Assembly: GCA_023457435.1 (NCBI GenBank)
Contig: JAEWLS010000047.1
Span: 1-64,000 of the forward strand
DNA: 64,000 bases
From: Pseudomonadota bacterium
GTDB lineage: Bacteria > Pseudomonadota > Alphaproteobacteria > Rhizobiales > Rhizobiaceae
Reading direction: 5' to 3'
Part shown: positions 47,015 to 54,034 of the stretch, piece after piece
How the letters are laid out: the number at the start of each line of letters is the position of its first letter
How positions within the stretch are numbered: position 1 is the first letter of the stretch
Notes under the pieces: model-generated
Database searches by the model: none
Told to the model about the DNA's origin: nothing
Seen by the model: only the letters and a program-made list of their open reading frames with translations
Program-made: the position numbers and the translations under genes

Positions 47015-48085
47015 ATGGGGGTGGCGATCGTTACCGGCGCTGGTGGCCTGATCGGCTCCGAAGCCGCGGCCTTCCTGATGAGCCAAGGCGTCGACGTCGT
47101 CGGCATCGACAACGACATGCGCGCCTACTTCTTTGGCGAGGAAGCATCGACCGCCTGGCGCGTCGCCGAACTTCGAAGCCGCGTGCGCTATCGCCATCGC
47201 GCTGTCGACATTCGCGACTTCGAGGCGCTGTCGCGCATCTTCGCCGATGTGGGGCGCGAGCTCCTTCTCGTCGTTCACGCAGCCGCACAGCCGTCGCACG
47301 ACTGGGCGGCGCGAGAGCCGTTCACCGACTTCGGGGTCAACGCGCAGGGCACGCTCAACCTGCTTGAGGCGGTGCGTCGCCACGCGCCGCAGGCGGCGTT
47401 CGTCTTCATGTCGACCAACAAGGTCTACGGCGACACGCCGAACGCCCTGCCGCTCGTCGAACTCGGCACGCGCTGGGAACTCGATCGCACGCACGCTTAC
47501 TTCGCCCGCGGCATTGACGAGACGATGAGCGTCGACCGCTCGACCCATTCGCTGTTCGGCGCTTCTAAGCTCGCTGCGGACGTCATGGTTCAGGAATACG
47601 GCCGCTACTTCGGCATGAACACGGCGTGCTTCCGTGGCGGCTGTCTCACCGGTGGCGGCCATTCCGGCACCGAGTTGCACGGCTTCCTTGCCTATCTCAT
47701 GAAGTGCACGGCGACCAGCCGGCCCTACACCGTGTTCGGCTACAAGGGGAAGCAGGTTCGCGACAACATCCATTCCAGCGACCTCGTCACGGCGCTGTGG
47801 ACCTTCGCGCGGAACCCGAAGCCCGCACGCGTCTACAACATCGGCGGCGGCCGCTTCGCGAACTGCTCGATGCTGGAGGCGATCGAGCTTTGCGAGCAGG
47901 TGTCCGGCCGCGCGCTCGACTGGAGCTACGAGCCGGCCAACCGGACCGGCGACCATATGTGGTGGATCAGCGACACATCGGCGTTCGAGGCCGACTATCC
48001 AGACTACCGCCTGAGCTACGACATCGAAGCGACGCTTGAGGAAATCTTCGAGTCGGGCGCCAGACGCTGGATGGCCGATGCATGA
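47015..48085 (+). CDS. NAD-dependent nucleotide-sugar epimerase (CDP-paratose 2-epimerase-like)
   Basis: 356 residues from the ATG at 47015. NAD site IVTGAGGLIGSEAAAFL, then VVHAAAQPSHDWAAREPFTDFGVNAQGTLNLLEA, STNKVYGDTPNALPLVE, and RGGCLTGGGHSGTELHGFL. These blocks match the tyvelose (CDP-paratose 2-) epimerase branch. The usual catalytic YxxxK is not obvious: the expected position reads HSLFGASKLAADV, with Phe where Tyr would be. That may mean a non-standard reaction or misalignment by eye. Confidence 0.85.
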   Translation: MGVAIVTGAGGLIGSEAAAFLMSQGVDVVGIDNDMRAYFFGEEASTAWRVAELRSRVRYRHRAVDIRDFEALSRIFADVGRELLLVVHAAAQPSHDWAAREPFTDFGVNAQGTLNLLEAVRRHAPQAAFVFMSTNKVYGDTPNALPLVELGTRWELDRTHAYFARGIDETMSVDRSTHSLFGASKLAADVMVQEYGRYFGMNTACFRGGCLTGGGHSGTELHGFLAYLMKCTATSRPYTVFGYKGKQVRDNIHSSDLVTALWTFARNPKPARVYNIGGGRFANCSMLEAIELCEQVSGRALDWSYEPANRTGDHMWWISDTSAFEADYPDYRLSYDIEATLEEIFESGARRWMADA

Positions 48086-48885
48086 TCGACCGCGGCAAGC
48101 GCTCCGTCCTCGGCGTCGGCGTCGATGTGGTCGACTATGAAGGTGCACTCGCACGCATCATCGCCGCCGCCCGCGCGCGTCTGCCGCTCGGCGTTTCCGC
48201 CCTGGCGGTGCATGGCGTCATGACCGGCGCGCTCGATCCGCAGCAGAAGTTCAGGCTGAACCGTCTCGCGATGGTGACGCCGGACGGGCAACCGGTCCGG
48301 TGGGCCTTGCGCCTTCTCCACGGCGAGAGGCTCGACGATCGGGTCTACGGGCCGGAGCTGACCGCGCGCCTCTGCGCCTCTGCCGCCAGGCATGGCCTCT
48401 CGATCTATCTTTACGGCAGCAGGACCGAGGTGCTCGATGCATGGATCGACCGCCTGCGCGGGCAATTCCCGACGCTGCGCATCGCCGGCGCGGAGCCGTC
48501 GCGCTTCCGCACGCTGACGCCTGAGGAGCATGAAGCGCTGGATGCGCGCATCGTCGCCTCGGGTGCCGATATCGTCTTCGTCGGCCTCGGCTGCCCGCGC
48601 CAGGAGGTATTCGTCTTCGAGCATGCCGACGCATTGTCGCGGCCGGTGCTCGCCGTCGGCGCAGCGTTCGACTTCAATGCCGGGCGGGTGGCGCAGGCGC
48701 CGCGCTGGATGCAGGACCATGGTCTCGAGTGGCTGTTCCGCCTCGCCACCGAACCGCGCCGGTTGTGGCGGCGATACCTGTTTCTCAACCCGCTCTATTG
48801 CCTGATGATCGCTGCGCAGGGGATCGGGCTGCGCAAGGCGGCGATGGCGCGCGAGGTCGAGCCCGTGCAAGTGCGGTACGGATGA
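48082..48885 (+). CDS. WecG/TagA/CpsF family glycosyltransferase
   Basis: 267 residues. Adds a sugar to a polyprenyl-linked intermediate at the inner face of the membrane. Family blocks: VTPDGQPVRWALRL with the catalytic Asp, VYGPELTARLC, IYLYGSRTEV, DIVFVGLGCPRQEVFV and AVGAAFDFNAGRVAQAPRWMQDHGLEWLFRLATEPRRLWRRYL. Both junctions overlap by 4 bases. Confidence 0.94.
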   Translation: MIDRGKRSVLGVGVDVVDYEGALARIIAAARARLPLGVSALAVHGVMTGALDPQQKFRLNRLAMVTPDGQPVRWALRLLHGERLDDRVYGPELTARLCASAARHGLSIYLYGSRTEVLDAWIDRLRGQFPTLRIAGAEPSRFRTLTPEEHEALDARIVASGADIVFVGLGCPRQEVFVFEHADALSRPVLAVGAAFDFNAGRVAQAPRWMQDHGLEWLFRLATEPRRLWRRYLFLNPLYCLMIAAQGIGLRKAAMAREVEPVQVRYG

Positions 48886-50126
48886 TGCGCGGCGCCGCGA
48901 GGTTGCTGCTGCTGCGCCCGTTCGTCTGGGGAGTCTCGGCGCAGATGGTCGCCAGCCTTTCCAGCTTCGCGACCACCGCAATCGTGCTGCATGCATCCGG
49001 CGTCGGGACCTTCGGTCGCTTCACCGTCTGCCTGCTGCTGGTTCTTGCGGTCCGCAACGTGCTCGGCGACGTCCTGCTGACGCCGATGTCGACCCTTGCG
49101 CCCAAGCTGCGCGGCGCGACGTTGCCCGCCTACCGCGGCTTCCTTCTCGCCGCATCGATCGTCTTCGCCCTCGGCACCTCCGCCCTGCTCGGTTTCGGAG
49201 CGATGCTGGTCGGCGCGGGGGCCGGGCTTCCGTGGCTCGCCGCGGCGGCCGTCCCCATCGCATTGGCCACGGCCGCATCCGTACTTGCCGACGCGGTGCG
49301 GCGCTGGCTCATCGTCAGCGACCGGGCGGCATTTTCGTTTGCGGTCGAGGTCGTGCGTTATGCCGTGCAGCTGGCGCTGCTGGTGGTCCTTGCAGAGGGC
49401 ATCGAGACGGCGCTGCTTGCCGTCGCGCTCGGCGGGTTCGTAGGCGCAGCCCTGGGCGCCATCGCCATGGGCAGGCCGCGATGGTCACCGCGCTTGTGCC
49501 GTTCCATATGGCCGCGCCACGAGGCCTTCCTGCGCTGGATGGCACCGGGTGCCGTGCTCGACGCCGTCCAGGCGAATGCGCCCTACCTGATAGGCGCGGC
49601 CTTTCTCGGCGAGCAGGCGCTCGGCGTCGCGCGAGCCGTCCAGCAACTGGCCAACGCGCTGAACCTGCCGGTCAACGCCCTGGCGCAACTGGCCCCTGCC
49701 GTCGCAGCCCGCCGCCTTGTCGAGCGCGGCGATCCCGGCCTGGATCAATTCCTGCGCGGCTTGGCCGTCGCCGCTCCAGTCGGCGCCGTCGCGCTCTACC
49801 TCGCCGCCGTACCGATGCTCGATCTCGCCTTCGCCTCGATCCTATCCATGCCGGCCGAGCCGCTGCTGTTCACGTTGTTCGCGGCACTTAACCTGCTGCT
49901 GGCGCTGCGGCTCGCCCCGATGGTCCTTCACCAGGTCCACGAGCGGCCCGACATCCTGTTCCGCGCCAACCTTCATGGCGGCTTGGTCGCTGTCGCCGCG
50001 CCGGCGGTTCTTGCACCGCTTGGCGCCGCCGCCATTCCGCTTGCCTTCATCGCCGCGACAGGCGGGACGACGGTCGTCCTTCTGTTCGCCAGGCAGCGTC
50101 TCCAGCCAGTGGGGGCACCCGCATGA
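48882..50126 (+). CDS. Lipid-linked glycan flippase (Wzx-like)
   Basis: 414 residues from the ATG overlapping the previous stop. About 12 hydrophobic segments and a basic loop (PRWSPRLCRSIWPRHEAFLRW) between halves, as in oligosaccharide flippases. It is weak in specific motifs, so the assignment rests on topology and on its place between a glycosyltransferase and a polymerase gene. Confidence 0.85.
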   Translation: MMRGAARLLLLRPFVWGVSAQMVASLSSFATTAIVLHASGVGTFGRFTVCLLLVLAVRNVLGDVLLTPMSTLAPKLRGATLPAYRGFLLAASIVFALGTSALLGFGAMLVGAGAGLPWLAAAAVPIALATAASVLADAVRRWLIVSDRAAFSFAVEVVRYAVQLALLVVLAEGIETALLAVALGGFVGAALGAIAMGRPRWSPRLCRSIWPRHEAFLRWMAPGAVLDAVQANAPYLIGAAFLGEQALGVARAVQQLANALNLPVNALAQLAPAVAARRLVERGDPGLDQFLRGLAVAAPVGAVALYLAAVPMLDLAFASILSMPAEPLLFTLFAALNLLLALRLAPMVLHQVHERPDILFRANLHGGLVAVAAPAVLAPLGAAAIPLAFIAATGGTTVVLLFARQRLQPVGAPA

Positions 50127-51415
50127 TTCGGCGTGACGCCGGCCTCGAATGTGCGTTGCTGGCGCTCTGCCTTCTCGTCTTCGCCGGGACGCGCCCGTTC
50201 GAAGCGGGAGACATCCAGGCCGTCTCGTCCGACAGTCGCGGCGCTCTGTTCGAGGCGCTTCTCTACCTCGCCACCACCGGCTCCTGCATATTGCTTGCGG
50301 TTCCGCGGCTGCGGCCCGCCCTGCCCGGTCCTGCTCTCGTCGGGGTCATCCTCCTCGTCGTCAGCTGCTGCGTCTCGCTGGGCTGGTCCGACGCGGTGGC
50401 TCAGGCGTTGCCGCGCTGCGCCCAGTTCGTGGCGGTCACCGGCGCCGTCTTCTGTGCCTGCGCCGTCCTGCCGCCGCGTCGCGTGCTGGCGCTCGTCGCG
50501 GCTGCGCTGGCCGTCACTATCCTCGCCGATCTCGCCGCAATTGCGCTGGTCGACGCCGCCACTCACCAGCAGATCGACCTGACGGAAGATCTGACCGGGG
50601 CCTGGAAGGGTCTGCACATCCACAAGAACTATGCCGGCGCAGTCGCGGGTCTGGGTGTTCTGGTGTTTGCCATACGCTCGACACGCGGATTTGGCGCCGT
50701 CGATCTCGTTCTCGCTCTGCTCTCGCTCCTGCTGCTCGTCGGGTCCGCATCGAAGACCGCCATGCTGGTCACGGCGCTGACCTTCCTCGCTTTGACCGTC
50801 GTGAAGTCGCTTGCCTCTCTGCTCGGGCCGTCGCCCGTGCGCTGGATTGCCGCGTACGGGCTCATTGCCGCGGCGCTGCTGTCGCCATTCGTGGCCGAAC
50901 CGGCGGCCGCCTTCCTCGCCGACGGCCGGGCCCTCACCGGCCGCGTCGAGCTCTGGAACGTGATGCTCGCCTACGCCGCGGAGCACCCGCTGAGCGGAGC
51001 CGGATTTGCCTCGTTCTGGCGCGTCGGCGAAGCGAGCCCGATCCTTGCGCTTACGCGGGGCTGGGGCATCCGCGCCGGTCAGGGCCATAACGGTTATCTC
51101 GACCTGCTGGTCACGGTCGGGATCCCCGGACTCGCGCTTGCCGCGACCGTCTTCGTCGTCGCACCGCTTGTCCAACTCGCCGTCAAACTCCGCGACCGCA
51201 GTCTCGACTACGACCTTTGCTTCTGCCTCGTCGTGTTTTCCCTGCTTCACAATCTGACCGAGTCGTCGCTGCTCTCCGGAAACCACCCCGTCTATGTCGC
51301 GCTCGTAGTGGGCGTGGCTGTCCTTCGACAACTCGGTTCCGCACGCGCCGTCTCGGCTGCCAGCCGCCTTGTGGGCCGCCTACAAGCGCCCTTGCCGCGG
51401 CGGGGGTATGCATGA
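50123..51415 (+). CDS. O-antigen ligase/polymerase family protein
   Basis: 430 residues with about 11 membrane segments. The Wzy_C-type loop holds GAWKGLHIHKNYAGAVAGLG and later LTGRVELWNVMLAYAAEHPLSGAGFASFW and GQGHNGYLDLLVTVGIPG, the conserved periplasmic blocks with Arg, His and Gly. In an operon with a flippase and a Wzz-type regulator nearby, polymerase (Wzy) activity is more likely than ligation. Confidence 0.92.
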   Translation: MIRRDAGLECALLALCLLVFAGTRPFEAGDIQAVSSDSRGALFEALLYLATTGSCILLAVPRLRPALPGPALVGVILLVVSCCVSLGWSDAVAQALPRCAQFVAVTGAVFCACAVLPPRRVLALVAAALAVTILADLAAIALVDAATHQQIDLTEDLTGAWKGLHIHKNYAGAVAGLGVLVFAIRSTRGFGAVDLVLALLSLLLLVGSASKTAMLVTALTFLALTVVKSLASLLGPSPVRWIAAYGLIAAALLSPFVAEPAAAFLADGRALTGRVELWNVMLAYAAEHPLSGAGFASFWRVGEASPILALTRGWGIRAGQGHNGYLDLLVTVGIPGLALAATVFVVAPLVQLAVKLRDRSLDYDLCFCLVVFSLLHNLTESSLLSGNHPVYVALVVGVAVLRQLGSARAVSAASRLVGRLQAPLPRRGYA

Positions 51416-52620
51416 TGCGCATCCTGATGCTGCACAACCGCTACAAGATCCGTGGCGGTGAGGACGAGGTCGCGGAGGCGGAGGCCGCGCTCCTTCGTTC
51501 GGCCGGGCACGACGTCGAATTTCTCGCGGCGCGGAACGACGAGATCGAGGGGCCGGCATCGTCCGTCTCCGCTGCCGTGTCCTCCCTCTGGAGCCGGGCC
51601 TGGCATCGTCGCGTAACCGCGGCGCTCGCCGCCCGACGCTACGACATCGTCCACGTCCACAACTTCTTCCCGCTGATCTCTCCGTCTGTCCACGTGGCCG
51701 CTCGAAGCGCCGGCGTGCCGGTGGTGCAGACGCTCCACAACTATCGCCTGGTGTGTCCCTCGGCCAACCTGATGCGGAACGGCGCAGCGTGCACGGAGTG
51801 CGTCGCCCGGTCTATGAAATGGCCGGCGATCCGCCACGGCTGCTATCGCGGCAGCCGGCCGGCCAGTTCCGCGGTCGCCGCGATGCTTGCCGTCCACCGT
51901 GCGGCCGGAACCTGGCGCGGCGTCTCGCGCTATGTCGCCGTTTCCGATTACGTCGCGGCGCGCATACGCGAAGGCGCCATTCCTGCCGAGCGAATCTCGG
52001 TGAAGCCGAATTTCGTGAGCTTGCCCACAGAGCGTCCGATCGTCCCGGCGGACCAACGCAGGCACGTCCTGTTCGTCGGACGCCTCGCGCCCGAAAAGGG
52101 GCTCGACCTGCTGCTCGAAGCTTGGTCGAGGACCGCCTCGCCGATGCCGCTGAAGGTCGTCGGCGAAGGTGCCTTCCCGGCAGGCGCTGTACCGGCCGGC
52201 ATCTCGTTTCTCGGCCGACGCGCGCTGGCGGAAGTCTACGAGCTCATGCGCGAGGCGGCGTGCGTGGTGATGCCCGGACGTTGGCCCGAGCCGTTCGGCC
52301 GCGCGGCGATCGAAGCCTTCGCCCATGGGACGCCGGTCGTGACGTCCGATCTCGGCGGCGCTGCGGAGATCGTCGAACACGGGCGCACCGGCTTCCTGTT
52401 CCGCAGCGGGGATGCCGGCCATCTGGGGGATCGGATCGGCGCCCTGCTCGCGGACGAGCGCGGGCGGCAGTCCATGAGTGCCGCCGCCCGCGCGGTCTAC
52501 GAGGCGCGCTACACGCCGCAGCGGAACCTGCGCATGCTTGAGGAAATCTACGCTCTCGCCGCGCGCCCCGAACTGCGCGCTCAGACCGCGACCGCCCAGA
52601 TGGCAGCCACCCAATGCTGA
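51412..52620 (+). CDS. Glycosyltransferase family 4
   Basis: 402 residues from the ATG overlapping the previous stop. GT-B fold: N-terminal LMLHNRYKIRGGEDEV, DIVHVHNFFPLISPSV and QTLHNYRLVCPSANL; C-terminal VLFVGRLAPEKGLDLLLEAW, FLGRRALAEVYELM and PEPFGRAAIEAFAHGTPVVTSDLGGAAEIV with the EX7E donor site. Retaining transferase, sugar unknown. Last gene of the run; its 3' end overlaps the convergent spike-fibre gene by 40 bases. Confidence 0.95.
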   Translation: MMRILMLHNRYKIRGGEDEVAEAEAALLRSAGHDVEFLAARNDEIEGPASSVSAAVSSLWSRAWHRRVTAALAARRYDIVHVHNFFPLISPSVHVAARSAGVPVVQTLHNYRLVCPSANLMRNGAACTECVARSMKWPAIRHGCYRGSRPASSAVAAMLAVHRAAGTWRGVSRYVAVSDYVAARIREGAIPAERISVKPNFVSLPTERPIVPADQRRHVLFVGRLAPEKGLDLLLEAWSRTASPMPLKVVGEGAFPAGAVPAGISFLGRRALAEVYELMREAACVVMPGRWPEPFGRAAIEAFAHGTPVVTSDLGGAAEIVEHGRTGFLFRSGDAGHLGDRIGALLADERGRQSMSAAARAVYEARYTPQRNLRMLEEIYALAARPELRAQTATAQMAATQC

Positions 52621-53594
52621 GCAAGCGCCTCCGGGTCGACGAGCAGTACTCCCTCGTGGCCGACCGCCAGCTGCGCCTCGGTGCCGTCGCCGTAGCGTAT
52701 GTGCCAGTCGAAGCTGCCTTCGCCCGCATCGAGCGCGAGCCCGTCCGCCGCCCGCACCGCCGCCTCTCCGGACGTCACGATCGGCGAACTCGGTGCAGTT
52801 CTGTCCGGCTCGAGTTGCGGCGCGACGATGCGGATGGTTCGGTGCAGCCTGAGGCCGCCATAGACCTGGGCCTGGAACCTGAAGCGTACATTGGCGACGC
52901 TTTCGTCGTCGGCGTCGTTGCTGGTGGCGACCGTCTGGATCGGCCCGGCGGCATCAGGCAGCGCACCATAGGCAGCGGCGATGCCCTCGATCGCCTCCGT
53001 ATACGTCTCCACCACCTGGAAGCTCGTCGTCACCGTGTCCGACGGGTCCCTGGCGATCACGCGGAAGCCGAAGCTGCCGCAAAGCGGCACGTTCGGCTCG
53101 GCCGGGACGACGGCGGGGCTCGGCGCAAACGCGATCTGGGGGAATCCGCTCTCCGCCGCTGTCCGGTCCTGCACGATCTCCAGGTCGATGAAGGGCAGGC
53201 CGTCCGCGCCCGTGCCGAAGTCGACGACAGTCACCGCGTCGAAGACGCTCGGTATCGACCAGTCGTCGGGCAAGGCGCCGCCGGCGCCGACCTCGCCGAG
53301 CGCAGCACCCGCCATCGCGCTGTTCGGAACCTTGTTCGCCGACGCGGATTCGAGCAGCACGCCGTGCCCCGCCACGATGCGCGGTCGATCCGCTTCGAAC
53401 ATGGCATGGACACCGTCGAGCCGCGGCGCCCATGCCACCGAGGCGCGCTCGAAGGTATAGGCGTCCGTCGTCGGAACAGGCGAGCCGTCCCGCATGGCGC
53501 GCTGGGAGGCGAAATCGACCGCGAAGGCCGCGCCCTGCGGCCACCACGTACCGCGCGCGAGCCCCGCGGCGGCAATGCCGATGCCCATCATCAT
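52581..53594 (-). CDS. GTA/phage-type head-spike fibre-like protein
   Basis: 337 residues, no signal peptide. The N-terminal ~100 residues follow the pattern of phage structural and receptor-binding proteins: FAVDFASQRAM, YTFERASVAWAPRLDG, then RPRIVAGHGVLLESASANKVPNSAM, corresponding to the common FTRAST...PRFDH...GLLIEEARTN blocks. The rest (WSIPSVFDAVTVVDFGTG, FRFQAQVYGGLRLHRTIRIVAPQLE) resembles a beta-sandwich carbohydrate-binding module. Its start overlaps the spike-base gene by 4 bases. By position it corresponds to GhsB, the capsule-binding spike fibre of the Rhodobacter capsulatus gene transfer agent. Assignment by pattern and pairing, not by alignment. Confidence 0.65.
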   Translation of the reverse strand: MMMGIGIAAAGLARGTWWPQGAAFAVDFASQRAMRDGSPVPTTDAYTFERASVAWAPRLDGVHAMFEADRPRIVAGHGVLLESASANKVPNSAMAGAALGEVGAGGALPDDWSIPSVFDAVTVVDFGTGADGLPFIDLEIVQDRTAAESGFPQIAFAPSPAVVPAEPNVPLCGSFGFRVIARDPSDTVTTSFQVVETYTEAIEGIAAAYGALPDAAGPIQTVATSNDADDESVANVRFRFQAQVYGGLRLHRTIRIVAPQLEPDRTAPSSPIVTSGEAAVRAADGLALDAGEGSFDWHIRYGDGTEAQLAVGHEGVLLVDPEALAQHWVAAIWAVAV

Positions 53595-53854
53595 ACCAGC
53601 CCCACCAGCGCGCCGGCGGTGGTCGCCGTCGCGAGCACGCGCGTGGCGCGAACGGGAAGGACGGTTCCGGCGGGAATTCCAGCGAGCGTCACGGTCGCGC
53701 CGGAAACCAGTATGGCCGAGACCGCGCCGGCAGCTCCGACGAAGATTGCGCGCGTCGCTTCGGGAAGGTCGGCGTCATCGTCGGGGGTGATGGCAAAGCC
53801 GTGCGTGGCTGGCGATTCAAGCCCGGAATTGTGGTTGGCATATCGGTCGGACAT
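53591..53854 (-). CDS. Spike base protein, RCAP_rcc01079-like
   Basis: 87 residues from the ATG at 53854. The layout YANHNSGLESPATHGFAITPDDDADLPEATRAIFVGAAG...VTLAGIPAGTVLPVRATRVLATATTAGALVGL is what I recall of the spike-base family named after R. capsulatus rcc01079 (GhsA): SPA...ITPSD.ADL....ALYVG near the start and PLR..RVLATGTTA at the end. In that gene transfer agent GhsA anchors the fibre to the capsid. Here it is the first of a two-gene unit read opposite to the polysaccharide genes. No capsid, portal or terminase genes are in this window. Confidence 0.75.
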   Translation of the reverse strand: MSDRYANHNSGLESPATHGFAITPDDDADLPEATRAIFVGAAGAVSAILVSGATVTLAGIPAGTVLPVRATRVLATATTAGALVGLV

Positions 53855-53917
53855 CGGTGCACTCCTGCTGCGATTGCAATGGCCGGACTCTAGGTGCGGC
53901 GCGCCGGGCGTGGAAAA

Positions 53918-53936
53918 GATCGCGGGTTGCGCGATC
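53918..53936. promoter_or_regulatory. Inverted repeat between spike genes and BY-kinase
   Basis: GATCGCG - GGTTG - CGCGATC is a perfect 7-base inverted repeat in the 180-base divergent gap, 64 bases from the spike-base start and 99 bases from the kinase start. It could be an operator serving either side. Confidence 0.35.
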
Positions 53937-54034
53937 GGGGCGCATGCCGGTCGCTTCCGGTTCAAACAGTGGGATCATGCCCTTCGGCGCCACCTGCCGG
54001 CGGATCTCCATGTCGCGGGAAGGAATTGCCGCAG

